NCBI RefSeq assembly: GCF_021391675.1
Contig: NZ_CP090095.1
Span: 1,803,501 to 1,867,500, forward strand
From: Neorhizobium galegae
GTDB taxonomy: Bacteria; Pseudomonadota; Alphaproteobacteria; Rhizobiales; Rhizobiaceae
Length of the DNA stretch: 64,000 nucleotides
Direction of reading: 5' to 3'
How positions within the stretch are numbered: position 1 is the stretch's first letter; every line of letters begins with the position of its first letter. A program made the position numbers and the translations under genes. The notes under the pieces were generated by a model. It saw only the letters and a program-made list of their open reading frames with translations, was not told the origin of the DNA and did not search any database. Of this stretch, positions 36,994 to 46,054 are shown in pieces.

Positions 36994-37647
36994 ATGATGG
37001 ATTTCGAAGCAGCACGGACGAAGATGGTCGAAAATCAGATCCGCACCACCGATGTCACGTCGCATTCGGTTCTGCGGGCCTTCTACAATGTTCCGCGCGA
37101 AGCCTTCGTGCCGGCCAAGGCAAAGTCGCTCGCCTATATCGATGCGGACATCGAGGTTGCCCCTGGTCGGTATCTGATGGAGGCCTCGCCGCTTGCCAAG
37201 CTTCTGCAGCTTGCCGCAATCACCAAGGACGACGTCGTGCTCGAAATCGGCACCGGCAGCGGTTATGCGACCGCCGTCCTGTCGCTGATCGCAGGCTCCG
37301 TCGTCTCTCTGGAGGCGGATGAGGCGCTGGCCTCGCAGGCAACCGCGACGCTCTCCTCGCTCGGCTACGACAATGTCGCGGTCGTTACCGGCGAGCTCGA
37401 GAATGGTTATGCCGCCGAGGCGCCCTATGACCTCATCTTCGTCAACGGTGCCGTCGAGGAAGTGCCTGCCGCGCTTCTGGAACAGCTGCGCGATGGCGGA
37501 CGGCTGGTCGCTGTCGTCGGTTATGGCAATGCCGCCCAGGCGAAGGTGCTGGTGAAGGAGCAGGGTTCCATCTCCGAAAGCGCCTCTTTCAACGCCTCGG
37601 TGAAGCCGCTGCCGGGCTTCCGCAAGGCGAAGGAATTCGTGTTCTGA
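36994..37647 (+). CDS. Protein-L-isoaspartate O-methyltransferase family protein (copy 1)
   Basis: This 217-residue SAM-dependent methyltransferase of the PCMT family has motif [17 protein letters not shown] near residue 82, a post-I acidic residue in VSLEADE near residue 103 and DLIFVNGAVEEVP near residue 143. It differs from the canonical enzyme at 59418-60068 in the N-terminal substrate region (REAFVPAKAKSLAYID). Family members repair isoaspartyl residues; this divergent copy may have another target. In other rhizobia this gene usually precedes tolC. Here a terminator follows 32 bases after the stop. Confidence 0.85.
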   Translation: MMDFEAARTKMVENQIRTTDVTSHSVLRAFYNVPREAFVPAKAKSLAYIDADIEVAPGRYLMEASPLAKLLQLAAITKDDVVLEIGTGSGYATAVLSLIAGSVVSLEADEALASQATATLSSLGYDNVAVVTGELENGYAAEAPYDLIFVNGAVEEVPAALLEQLRDGGRLVAVVGYGNAAQAKVLVKEQGSISESASFNASVKPLPGFRKAKEFVF

Positions 37648-37679
37648 TCGACCGGCGTGGTCTGAACGCCATGAACGGG

Positions 37680-37700
37680 AAGGGGCCTTGCGGCCCCTTT
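37680..37700 (+). terminator. Terminator after the PCMT-family gene
   Basis: A stem AAGGGGCC/GGCCCCTT with loop TTGC is followed by a T. It is placed 32 bases after the methyltransferase stop and separates that gene from popZ. Confidence 0.75.
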
Positions 37701-37916
37701 GTCGTTTCCGGCGGTGGCATCTGTTTATTTCACGCCAGTGTCACTTGTTTCCGGCAACTGTGACTTACGGGATTCACAACGCCAACAAAACTGTGTATCG
37801 GTAAGAGGCCTGGGGCACTTGTCATTGTTTCCAGCCCCCCCAACACCTTAGAGTAACGTCGATTCGGTTCACCCTCCACGGGGCCGATTCGAGTGCCGGT
37901 AACAGCGGGGATGAAA

Positions 37917-38834
37917 ATGGCTCAGCCAAATGTAGCGCGTGAACCCTCCATGGAAGAAATCTTGGCGTCCATTCGCCGGATCATTGAAAGCAATGAACCG
38001 AATGCCGAGAACGCGCTCAGCGGCCAGCTTCCCCCGGTCTATGGCGACGACGAGATCGAAGACGGCGAAGAGACGGGCTTTGTTCCCGACATGGCTGCCA
38101 ATGATCGCGGCGCGCCATCGCGCAACGAGCCGATGAACTACGCGTCGGGATCGTCGGGCCAGACGGCACAGCAGGATCGTACCTTGTCGCTCGCAGATGT
38201 CGCCGCAAGGGTCCGGGCCGCTTCCACCCGCCAGCAGGAGACCGGCCCCGTGCGCCTTTCGACTGCGCCGGCCCCGTCGGCGGTTGCCTCTTCCGCGCAA
38301 ACGCCGTCCTCGCCCCCACCGGCGGCACGCCAGGAGGAGCCGGCTCAGCTTCGCCCGATGCCGCGCATGCCGGAATTCCGCGAACCGGTCGCCCAGGCCG
38401 CCCCGTCCACGCAGGCCGCTCCGGTTTCGCAGCCGGTCGCGCCGCAGCCGGAGCCGGTCCAGCGTGTCATGATGCCGGTCTTCGATCCGCCGCTGTCGGC
38501 TCCGCACAGAGCCGAAGCACCGGCGCGGCCCGAACCAAGAATCGAGCCGAAAACAGAACCGAAGCTCGCCGCAGAATCCGCCCCGCGCAGCCTGCCGGCG
38601 AAGATCGAGGAGACCGCGAACCTGCTGTCCGCCGAAGCCGGCGCTCAGGTCGCAAAATCCTTCAGCGAGCTCGCCTCGGTATTCAACGGCATGGAACGCC
38701 GCTCGCTCGAGGATATGGCCGGCGACATGCTGCGCCCGATGCTGCAGGAATGGCTGGACGACAACCTGCCGACGCTGGTCGAGCGCCTGGTGCGCGAGGA
38801 AATCGAACGCGTATCCCGTGGCACGCGCCGCTAA
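37917..38834 (+). CDS. popZ: PopZ-like polar organizing protein (DUF2497)
   Basis: This 305-residue protein has the typical three-part layout: a conserved N-terminal helix EPSMEEILASIRRIIES at residues 7-23, a long Pro/Ala/Glu-rich disordered middle, and a conserved C-terminal oligomerisation region (MAGDMLRPMLQEWLDDNLP near residue 270). In Caulobacter and Agrobacterium PopZ forms a polar network that anchors chromosome origins. ATG 37917 is chosen because GGGGA lies 6 bases before it; ATG 37911 and GTG 37893 are in frame. It is followed by valS as in relatives. A nine-base-pair palindrome overlaps the stop. Confidence 0.85.
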   Translation: MAQPNVAREPSMEEILASIRRIIESNEPNAENALSGQLPPVYGDDEIEDGEETGFVPDMAANDRGAPSRNEPMNYASGSSGQTAQQDRTLSLADVAARVRAASTRQQETGPVRLSTAPAPSAVASSAQTPSSPPPAARQEEPAQLRPMPRMPEFREPVAQAAPSTQAAPVSQPVAPQPEPVQRVMMPVFDPPLSAPHRAEAPARPEPRIEPKTEPKLAAESAPRSLPAKIEETANLLSAEAGAQVAKSFSELASVFNGMERRSLEDMAGDMLRPMLQEWLDDNLPTLVERLVREEIERVSRGTRR

Positions 38835-38851
38835 GCCAGCGGCTGGCTTAG
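38831..38851 (+). repeat. Perfect palindrome spanning the popZ stop codon
   Basis: CTAAGCCAG-CGG-CTGGCTTAG is a nine-base-pair perfect stem with a three-base loop; the TAA stop lies in the left arm. It precedes the U-tracted terminator at 38881 by 30 bases and may protect the 3' end or block read-through ribosomes. Confidence 0.5.
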
Positions 38852-38880
38852 CCCATCCGCCCGCAAGGCTGATCGATACG

Positions 38881-38909
38881 GCCGCTCCGGTGACGGGGCG
38901 GCTTTTTTA
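38881..38909 (+). terminator. Terminator after popZ
   Basis: A nine-base-pair stem (GCCGCTCCG/CGGGGCGGC, one G:U pair) with loop GTGA is followed by six T residues. valS starts about 67 bases downstream and so needs its own promoter in the short gap or read-through. Confidence 0.85.
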
Positions 38910-38975
38910 TTGACTTGGAACACCCCATCCTATTTACACCCCGATAGCTCTCAAAGAACAAAAACGGGTCAGGAA

Positions 38976-41807
38976 ATGCTCGAAAAGACCTATGATTCCG
39001 CAGAAGTAGAACCGAGGATCGCCAAGGCCTGGGACGAGGCCGACGCTTTTCGCGCCGGCGTCAACGCCAAGCCGGGCGCGGAAACCTTCACGATCGTGAT
39101 CCCGCCGCCGAACGTGACCGGTTCGCTGCATATGGGCCACGCGCTCAACAACACGCTGCAGGACATCATGATCCGCTTCGAGCGGATGCGCGGCAAGGAC
39201 GTGCTCTGGCAGCCGGGCATGGACCATGCGGGCATCGCCACCCAGATGGTCGTCGAGCGCCAGTTGATGGAGCGCCAGCTTCCGGGACGCCGCGAGATGG
39301 GCCGCGAGGCCTTCGTCGACAAGATTTGGGAATGGAAGGAAGAATCGGGCGGTCTAATCTTCAACCAGCTGAAGCGTCTCGGTGCTTCCTGTGACTGGTC
39401 ACGCGAACGTTTCACCATGGACGAGGGCCTGTCGGCCGCGGTCCTGGAAGTCTTCGTCACGCTCTACAAGCAGGGCCTGATCTACAAGGACAAGCGCCTC
39501 GTCAACTGGGACCCGAAGCTGCTGACCGCGATTTCCGACCTCGAGGTCGAGCAGCACGAGGTCAACGGCAACCTCTGGCATTTCCGCTATCCGCTCGAAG
39601 AAGGCGTCACCTACCAGTATCCGGTCACCTTCGACGAAGACGGCAATGCGACCGAATTCGAAACGCGCGACTATATCGTCGTCGCGACGACGCGTCCCGA
39701 AACCATGCTCGGCGATACCGGCATTGCCGTGAACCCCGAGGATGAACGCTACAAGGCTATCGTCGGCAAGCACGTCATCCTGCCGATCGTCGGCCGCAGA
39801 ATCCCGATCGTCGCGGACGATTATGCCGATCCGACGGCCGGCACCGGGGCGGTCAAGATCACGCCCGCGCACGATTTCAACGACTTCGAAGTCGGCAAGC
39901 GGGCAGGGCTGCGCGCCATCAACGTCATGAATATCGACGGTACGATCACCATCAAGGACAACGAGGATTTCCTGGAAGGGCTTGATCATCCCGCCGCCCT
40001 TCACGGCGCCTGGGACCGTCTCGAAGGTCAGGACCGTTTCACCGCCCGCAAGATCGTCGTCGAGATTTTCGAGGAAGCCGGCCTGCTCGACAAGATCGAG
40101 CCGCACAAGCATATGGTCCCGCATGGCGACCGTGGCGGCGTGCCGATCGAGCCGCGACTGACCGAACAGTGGTATGTCGATGCCCACATCCTGGCGCAGC
40201 CGGCGATCGCTTCCGTCAAGGAAGGGCGCACCAAGTTCGTGCCGAAGAACTGGGACAAGACCTATTTCGAATGGATGGAGAACATCCAGCCCTGGTGCAT
40301 CTCCCGCCAACTCTGGTGGGGCCATCAGATCCCGGCATGGTACGGCCCGGACGGTCAGGTCTTTGTCGAAAAGACCGAGGAAGAAGCGCTGCAGGCGGCG
40401 ATCCAGCATTACTTGTCGCACGAAGGCCCGATGAAGGCCCTCGTCGAAGATCTGCTGGAGAATTTCAAGCCGGGCGAGATCCTGACCCGCGATGAGGACG
40501 TGCTCGACACCTGGTTCTCTTCGGCGCTCTGGCCGTTCTCGACGCTCGGCTGGCCGGACCAGACCAAGGAACTCGAAAAGTATTATCCGACCAGCGTGCT
40601 GGTCACCGGTTTCGACATCATCTTCTTCTGGGTCGCCCGCATGATGATGATGGGCCTTCACTTCATGAAGGACGAGGACGGTAACCCGGTCGAACCCTTC
40701 CACACCGTCTATGTCCACGCCCTGGTGCGCGACAAGAGCGGTCAGAAGATGTCTAAGTCGAAGGGCAACGTCATCGATCCGCTCGACCTGATCGACGAAT
40801 ACGGCGCCGACGCGTTGCGCTTCACGCTGGCGATCATGGCGGCGCAGGGGCGTGACGTGAAGCTCGATCCGGCCCGCATCGCCGGTTACCGCAATTTCGG
40901 CACCAAGCTCTGGAATGCCACCCGCTTTGCCGAGATGAACGGCGTCAAGCGCGATCCGGCCTTCCAGCCGGAGGCAACGAAGCTCACCGTCAACCGCTGG
41001 ATACTGACGGAGCTTTCCGAAACCATCCGCGACGTCACGGAGGCCGTCGAGACCCAGCGGTTCAACGAGGCGGCGGGTTCGCTCTACCGTTTCGTCTGGA
41101 ACCAGGTCTGCGACTGGTATCTGGAACTCCTGAAGCCGATCTTCGCAAGCGGGGACGAGGGTGCCAAGGCAGAGGCCCAGGCCTGTGCCGCCTACGTGCT
41201 GGAAGAGACCTACAAGCTCCTGCATCCGTTCATGCCGTTCATGACGGAAGAGCTCTGGGCCCACACCGAAACCCGCGACGGCCTGCTTTGCCACGCCGAC
41301 TGGCCGGCGCCGGAATTCGCCGATCAGGCGGCTGCGGAAGAGATCAACTGGCTGGTTGACCTCGTCACCGGTCTGCGCTCGGCCCGCGCCGAGATGAACG
41401 TGCCGCCATCGGCCGTTGCACCGCTGATCGTCGTCGGCGCCAACGAACTGACCCAGGCGCGTCTGCGCCGTCACGAGGCGGCCGTCCGCCGTCTTGCGCG
41501 TGTCGAAACCATCGAGCTTGCCGACGCGGCGCCGAAGGGTTCCGCCCAGATCGTCGTCGGCGAGGCGACCGCCTGCCTGCCGCTCGGCAACCTGATCGAC
41601 CTCGTGGCCGAAAAGGCGCGCATCGAGAAGGCGGTCGGCAAGACCGAGGCCGAGATGGACCGTATCGGCAAGAAGCTGGCCAACGAGAAGTTCGTCGCCA
41701 ATGCCGATCCCGAAGTGGTTGCTGCCGAGCGCGAACGCTTCGCCGAGCTGGAAATCCAGATGGCGAACCTGAAGATCGCTCTTCTGCGCATCAGCGAAGC
41801 TGGCTGA
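38976..41807 (+). CDS. valS: Valine--tRNA ligase
   Basis: This class I aminoacyl-tRNA synthetase has 943 residues. The HIGH motif appears as PNVTGSLHMGHALNNT near residue 45 and KMSKS as GQKMSKSKGNVIDP near residue 590. An editing domain lies between them, and a C-terminal coiled-coil tail (from about residue 875, VAEKARIEKAVGKTEAEMDR) is the usual ValS tRNA-binding arm. ATG 38976 follows AGGAA closely; the upstream TTG or ATG extension at 38910 falls in the popZ terminator and is rejected. Confidence 0.97.
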   Translation: MLEKTYDSAEVEPRIAKAWDEADAFRAGVNAKPGAETFTIVIPPPNVTGSLHMGHALNNTLQDIMIRFERMRGKDVLWQPGMDHAGIATQMVVERQLMERQLPGRREMGREAFVDKIWEWKEESGGLIFNQLKRLGASCDWSRERFTMDEGLSAAVLEVFVTLYKQGLIYKDKRLVNWDPKLLTAISDLEVEQHEVNGNLWHFRYPLEEGVTYQYPVTFDEDGNATEFETRDYIVVATTRPETMLGDTGIAVNPEDERYKAIVGKHVILPIVGRRIPIVADDYADPTAGTGAVKITPAHDFNDFEVGKRAGLRAINVMNIDGTITIKDNEDFLEGLDHPAALHGAWDRLEGQDRFTARKIVVEIFEEAGLLDKIEPHKHMVPHGDRGGVPIEPRLTEQWYVDAHILAQPAIASVKEGRTKFVPKNWDKTYFEWMENIQPWCISRQLWWGHQIPAWYGPDGQVFVEKTEEEALQAAIQHYLSHEGPMKALVEDLLENFKPGEILTRDEDVLDTWFSSALWPFSTLGWPDQTKELEKYYPTSVLVTGFDIIFFWVARMMMMGLHFMKDEDGNPVEPFHTVYVHALVRDKSGQKMSKSKGNVIDPLDLIDEYGADALRFTLAIMAAQGRDVKLDPARIAGYRNFGTKLWNATRFAEMNGVKRDPAFQPEATKLTVNRWILTELSETIRDVTEAVETQRFNEAAGSLYRFVWNQVCDWYLELLKPIFASGDEGAKAEAQACAAYVLEETYKLLHPFMPFMTEELWAHTETRDGLLCHADWPAPEFADQAAAEEINWLVDLVTGLRSARAEMNVPPSAVAPLIVVGANELTQARLRRHEAAVRRLARVETIELADAAPKGSAQIVVGEATACLPLGNLIDLVAEKARIEKAVGKTEAEMDRIGKKLANEKFVANADPEVVAAERERFAELEIQMANLKIALLRISEAG

Positions 41808-41838
41808 CCATCTTCATTGGGAATCAACGCGATCAGGG

Positions 41839-41874
41839 ATGCCGCGCCGGAAACGGACGCGGCATTTCCTTTTC
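41839..41874 (+). terminator. Terminator after valS
   Basis: An eight-base-pair stem ATGCCGCG/CGCGGCAT encloses a loop that itself contains CCG/CGG, followed by a T-rich tract (TTTCCTTTT). Confidence 0.8.
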
Positions 41875-41944
41875 GCAACCATTTGTTGGCCTTGGGGCGC
41901 TTGTGTGCAACTGCTCACTTGCAGAAAGCCGCATTGTTGCCACA

Positions 41945-41972
41945 TTGACACAGATAGCCGGCTTAAAATAAT
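41945..41972 (+). promoter_or_regulatory. Possible sigma-70 promoter for the FadL-type gene
   Basis: TTGACA at 41945-41950 is followed after 16 bases by AATAAT (or after 17 by ATAATA). This is one of the best matches to the consensus in the window. It lies about 200 bases upstream of the porin gene and leaves a long leader. Confidence 0.45.
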
Positions 41973-42170
41973 AAAATTCTAATTTTAACGATCGCGTTAA
42001 GGGAGAAAGAGCAATTTTGTGCCGAAATCGGCATCGAAGCCCCGGTTCCTGGTTTGCTTACGTAAATCTATAGAGCGTTTGCGCCGCGAAGCGCCGGACA
42101 GCCGAAAGTTGTCAATTGGAGCGAACCATCTAGAGTGATTTCGGTCACTTACCAGGGAGTGGGAGAATTT

Positions 42171-43400
42171 ATGGTAAGCAAACTAATCTCAAGGGGCGTC
42201 TTTGCTCTCGTAGCTGGATGCACCCTTCAGTCGCCTGCGCTCGCAGGCGGCATCGAGCGGGGCGGATACAATATCGATCTGCTTTTTGATCCGTCTTCGG
42301 TCGCGATCGAGTCGACGGCCACCTTCGTGATGCCCCAGAGAAAACTCAAGAACGTCACCGATACATTCGCGGGAGATGGTCCACTCAACGCCTTGGGTTA
42401 TTCCAACTCGGTTGATGAGACGGAAGACTACTGGTCGCCGCGTATCGGCGCCAAGGCGGGCTTCGAGGGATTCGACTGTATGGTCGACTACTCGCAGCCC
42501 TATGGCGCACATACTAACCCAGGCGCCCGTTGGGCCGGGGCAAACCAGAACATCGAAACAAAGATCAACAGCGACAACTACGCGCTGACCTGCTCCTACA
42601 AATTCGATGCCGGCCCGGGCGACTTGCGTATCATCGGTGGCGGCAGCTATTTGCAGATGGACGGCTTCAAGGAGCGGCTGGTGGCGCCTCCTGGAGGACT
42701 GACCGGAACTGGTGTTGGACGGCTCGATCTTGAAGGCGACGGCTGGGGCTGGCGTGCGGGGCTTGCCTATGAAATCCCGGAATACGCTTTCCGCGCAAGC
42801 CTGATGTACTATAGCGAAGTCAAGCTGAAGGATGTCACCGGCGAGGTCGATCTGACTACACTTTCGCCACTCCTCGGGGGCGTGATCTCCGGCGCAGGCA
42901 CGATCATTCCAGTCGAAGGATCGGCCACCATGCCGGAGGCTATCGAACTCAAGCTGCAATCCGGCATCGCTCCCGATTGGCTCGCCTTCGGATCGGTCAA
43001 ATGGACCAATTGGAGCGTGTTGCAGCGGATCCCGTTCTACAATGCCGGCGGCGTGGAAGTTACCGCGCTTGAACTCGGATACCGGGACGGTTGGACGGTG
43101 ACCGGCGGCGTAGGCCACAAGTTCAACGAACAGTGGAGCGGCGCGGTCAGCCTCACCTGGGATCGCGGGACTTCGCAGGGCTTTGGCACCCTCACGGATA
43201 CCTGGACCGTTGGCGCAGGTGTCGCCTATTCGCCGAACAAGAACGTCGAGATTCGTTTGGCGGGCGTGCTTGGCATCCTGACCAGCGGCAGTTCAGGTGC
43301 CGTGACCATCGACGGCGTTGCCGCTGGTGACGAAGCAACATACCGGTTTGGTGACGATCTGGTTGCTGCTCTCTCGACGTCTCTGAAGGTCAAGTTCTGA
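42171..43400 (+). CDS. OmpP1/FadL-family outer-membrane transport protein
   Basis: This 409-residue protein has a signal peptide at residues 1-25 (cleavage near PALA-GG) followed by a beta-barrel pattern of alternating residues, ending in the terminal Phe (KVKF) expected for outer-membrane porins. The start of the mature chain (GGIERGGYNIDLLFDPS), the substrate-plug region and TYRFGDD near the end fit OmpP1/FadL transporters of long-chain fatty acids and other hydrophobic compounds. ATG 42171 follows GGGAG at 8 bases. It stands alone between valS and exoR, with its own promoter and terminator. Confidence 0.87.
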   Translation: MVSKLISRGVFALVAGCTLQSPALAGGIERGGYNIDLLFDPSSVAIESTATFVMPQRKLKNVTDTFAGDGPLNALGYSNSVDETEDYWSPRIGAKAGFEGFDCMVDYSQPYGAHTNPGARWAGANQNIETKINSDNYALTCSYKFDAGPGDLRIIGGGSYLQMDGFKERLVAPPGGLTGTGVGRLDLEGDGWGWRAGLAYEIPEYAFRASLMYYSEVKLKDVTGEVDLTTLSPLLGGVISGAGTIIPVEGSATMPEAIELKLQSGIAPDWLAFGSVKWTNWSVLQRIPFYNAGGVEVTALELGYRDGWTVTGGVGHKFNEQWSGAVSLTWDRGTSQGFGTLTDTWTVGAGVAYSPNKNVEIRLAGVLGILTSGSSGAVTIDGVAAGDEATYRFGDDLVAALSTSLKVKF

Positions 43401-43420
43401 CTTCACTTGATTGAAGCTTG

Positions 43421-43447
43421 AAAGCCCGGTTGCGACCGGGCTTTTTT
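43421..43447 (+). terminator. Terminator after the FadL-type gene
   Basis: A stem AAGCCCGGT/ACCGGGCTT with loop TGCG runs directly into a six-T tract, 21 bases after the stop. Confidence 0.9.
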
Positions 43448-43880
43448 GTGGCGAATTTTAGTTCGGATGAGGAACAGTTTCGTCGTTTCTCTTGTGACGA
43501 TTTAGCAACACTTTTTCGAGACTATTGTCAGGTGCCTTGAGAGGGGCGTTTCTGTCCACTTCCCGCCACAAACGGGGAGCAGCGATAGAGGAAGAACAGG
43601 CGCGGAACGCGGGGGCGGGGCGCGTAATTGGAGTATCATGGGCGGGTTTCTTTATGAAAAGCCGGGCTTTTTGCGCTCAGGCGGGCGGATTCTGATGTCG
43701 CCCTGTCCTGCCGCAATCGCTGCGGTTATGGGTCCTAGTCTTGCCGAAAACGGCGGCTACAGTTTCATTCGTCTCTCGGGAGGAGCAGGCGCGGGATATT
43801 CCCGGACAAATCTTGTTCCGGCAGCGAGCGATGCTCGGGCTGCGGCGGGTCGTCGCGCGCGGAGTGAAAGAAACTGAACC
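43448..43880. other. Long gene-free leader of exoR
   Basis: No believable gene was found in these 433 bases. A 79-residue frame at 43638-43877 lacks a ribosome site and has an unnatural composition. The region probably carries the exoR promoter and, by analogy with Sinorhizobium, sites for the ChvI response regulator; no consensus could be verified by eye. Confidence 0.5.
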
Positions 43881-44675
43881 ATGCCGAAGTCTGATTTTCG
43901 ATCCATGAGAGTATTGCTTCTTGGAGCGTCGCTCGCCTCGATTTTGGCGGGATCGGCTGCGGCCTTCGATATCAAGTCGGGCGTGACGAAGGAGTCCGGC
44001 CCATTCGATCTCTTCAAGTTCGGCTTCAAGGCCTATAAGAACGGCCAGAAGGAAGATGCGGTCGAGGCCTACCGTTATGCCGCCGAGAAAGGCCATACCG
44101 GTTCGCGCTGGGCGCTTGCCAATATGTACGCCTATGGCGACGGCGTCGCGAAGGACGATTTCGAGGCCTTCAAGATCTATAACGAGATCGCGGCGCAGGG
44201 CGTCGAGCCCGGTTCGGAAGATACAGGCTTCTTCGTCAACGCGCTTCTGTCGCTGGCCAACTATTATCGCCGCGGCATTCCCGGCAGCCCGATCAAGCCG
44301 GATCTTTCACAGGCACGGCAACTTTATTTCCAGGCGGCATCCACATTCGGCGTGGCGGAAGCCCAGTTCCAGCTCGCCCGGATGATTCTCGCAGGCGAGG
44401 GCGGTACCGCCAACATCCAGCAGGCGAAGAAATGGCTGAACCAGGCCCGCAAGAGCGGCCATCCGGGCGCCATGTCGGTTTTCGGCAATGTCCTCTTCCA
44501 GGAAGGCCAGACGGTGCGGGGGCTCGCCTTCATGACGGCGGCGCTCGACAAGTGCACCGCCAAGGAATGTGTCTGGATGCAGCAATTGCAGGAGCAGGCA
44601 TTTTCGGTCGTCGGCGAAGAGGATCGCCGCGGCGCGGTCGCCCTGTCTCAGGAGTTCGCCCGAGGCGTCGAATAA
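43881..44675 (+). CDS. exoR: ExoR, periplasmic Sel1-repeat repressor of the ExoS/ChvI system
   Basis: This 264-residue protein has a signal peptide to about residue 28 (GSAAA-FD) and Sel1-like repeats (AEKGHTGSRWALANMYAYG near residue 67, AEAQFQLARMILAGEGG near residue 155). Length, leader and repeats match ExoR, which in Sinorhizobium and Agrobacterium binds the ExoS/ChvG sensor in the periplasm and restrains succinoglycan synthesis. An in-frame ATG at 43905 is an alternative start. It is convergent with xth. Confidence 0.9.
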   Translation: MPKSDFRSMRVLLLGASLASILAGSAAAFDIKSGVTKESGPFDLFKFGFKAYKNGQKEDAVEAYRYAAEKGHTGSRWALANMYAYGDGVAKDDFEAFKIYNEIAAQGVEPGSEDTGFFVNALLSLANYYRRGIPGSPIKPDLSQARQLYFQAASTFGVAEAQFQLARMILAGEGGTANIQQAKKWLNQARKSGHPGAMSVFGNVLFQEGQTVRGLAFMTAALDKCTAKECVWMQQLQEQAFSVVGEEDRRGAVALSQEFARGVE

Positions 44676-44702
44676 CCGACGCCTCGCCGATCTTTCGGGC
44701 GA

Positions 44703-45506
44703 TCAGCCGAAATCGAACATGCCGATGACGGGCACATGGTCCGAAGGCTTTTCCCAGGCCCGGACATGTTTCTCGATCGCGGTGGATTTCAGCCTGTCGG
44801 CGGCTTCCGCCGAGAGCAGGAGATGGTCGATGCGGATGCCGTTGTTCTTCTGCCAGGCGCCGGCCTGATAGTCCCAGAAGGAATAGAGCTTGGTCGCGTC
44901 TGTCGTGGCGCGTACCGCGTCGATAAGGCCGAGGTTTTCCAGGCGCCGGAAAGCGGCGCGGGTCTGCGGCAGGAACAGCGCGTCCGTCGCCCAAGCGGCC
45001 GGGTCGAAACAGTCATGTGGCTCGGGAATGACGTTGTAGTCACCGGCAAGGATCAGCGGCTCTTCGAGGAGAAGGCAGTTCTGCGCGTGCAGGCGCAGTC
45101 GCTCCATCCAGGCCAGCTTGTAGGGGTATTTGACCGGATCGTCGGCCGGGTTGCCGTTCGGCAGGTAGATGGAGGCAACGCGGATCGCGCCGCCCGGCAC
45201 CGAAAAGACACCCTCGATGTAACGCGACTGCTCGTCCGTCTGTCCGTCCGGGCCTTCACCACCCGGCAGGCCGCGCATCACCTCGTCGGGCTTGGTCTTC
45301 GACAGCAGCGCGACGCCGTTGAATCCCTTCTGGCCGTGGGTCTCGACGTGATAGCCGAGCGCCTCGATCTCCAGCCGCGGGAAGGTTTCGTCGACGGACT
45401 TGATTTCCTGCAGGCAGACGATATCCGGAGAGGAATCGGTCAGCCACTGGCGCAGGCTGTCGATCCGCGCCTTGACGCCGTTGATGTTCCAGGTGGCGAT
45501 CTTCAT
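44703..45506 (-). CDS. xth: Exodeoxyribonuclease III
   Basis: This 267-residue endonuclease/exonuclease/phosphatase-fold enzyme has the start IATWNINGVKARIDSLRQWL, the metal-binding LQEIKS near residue 35, LAGDYNVIPEPHD near residue 150 and the C-terminal active-site SDHVPVIG near residue 256. It acts as an AP endonuclease and 3'-exonuclease in base-excision repair. AAGGG lies 4 bases before the ATG. It is probably cotranscribed with erpA located 82 bases upstream. Confidence 0.95.
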   Translation of the reverse strand: MKIATWNINGVKARIDSLRQWLTDSSPDIVCLQEIKSVDETFPRLEIEALGYHVETHGQKGFNGVALLSKTKPDEVMRGLPGGEGPDGQTDEQSRYIEGVFSVPGGAIRVASIYLPNGNPADDPVKYPYKLAWMERLRLHAQNCLLLEEPLILAGDYNVIPEPHDCFDPAAWATDALFLPQTRAAFRRLENLGLIDAVRATTDATKLYSFWDYQAGAWQKNNGIRIDHLLLSAEAADRLKSTAIEKHVRAWEKPSDHVPVIGMFDFG

Positions 45507-45588
45507 CGGCCCTTGCCTCCATGTTCGCTTCCTCTTTTAGCGAAAGAGGAAGCGTTGGGAAGGGCGAACTGCGCGCAAGGAAGGGTTA

Positions 45589-45918
45589 TCAGATCGAGAA
45601 GCTGGTGCCGCAGCCGCAGCTGGCGACCGCGTTGGGGTTCTTGATCTGGAAGGACTGGCCGAGCAGGTTATCGACGAAGTCGATCTCCGAACCCGCAATA
45701 TAGACGAGCGAGAGGCTGTCGATCAGCACCTTGGCATCGCCGTTTGCGATCACCACGTCGTCGTCCCCAGGCGCTTCGGCGAGATCGAACTTGTAGGAGA
45801 AGCCCGAACAGCCGCCGCCTTCGACCGAGACGCGCAGCGCCTGCTTGCCGGCTTCGTTGCCGACGATTTCGGCGATGCGCTTGGCCGCCGCATTTGAAAG
45901 AGTTACATTGGTTTCCAT
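45589..45918 (-). CDS. erpA: Iron-sulfur cluster insertion protein ErpA
   Basis: This 109-residue A-type carrier (HesB/IscA family) has the three cluster-binding cysteines: one in GGGCSGFSYKF near residue 37 and two in SCGCGTSFSI at the C-terminus. It passes [4Fe-4S] or [2Fe-2S] clusters to target enzymes. GGAGG lies about 7 bases before the ATG. It is divergent from dgt; the 136-base gap holds both promoters. Confidence 0.93.
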   Translation of the reverse strand: METNVTLSNAAAKRIAEIVGNEAGKQALRVSVEGGGCSGFSYKFDLAEAPGDDDVVIANGDAKVLIDSLSLVYIAGSEIDFVDNLLGQSFQIKNPNAVASCGCGTSFSI

Positions 45919-46054
45919 ATTATCCGCCTCCTGCCGGGTTCAAGGCCCGGAGAGATTCCTGTCACCGGCATTGCGCGCAGCTTCACTATAGGTATGAAGA
46001 CGTGAACGGCACGTCAATGGGCGGCAGGCGGCGGATGAACAAACAGGTGACGGC

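Larger units (their letters stand above)
41808..42170. other. Gene-free region between valS and the FadL-type gene
   Basis: This 363-base stretch contains the valS terminator, then an AT-rich patch (41960-42000) with a possible sigma-70 promoter, and about 190 bases of leader before the porin gene. No open frame with coding features was seen. The AT content contrasts with the GC-rich surroundings. Confidence 0.6.

Noticed and set aside
39399..41474. 691-residue open frame on the minus strand
   Set aside because: Antisense shadow of valS, whose HIGH and KMSKS motifs fix the coding strand.
43638..43877. 79-residue frame upstream of exoR
   Set aside because: No ribosome site, Ala/Gly/Arg-rich tail and no recognisable fold; more likely exoR leader.
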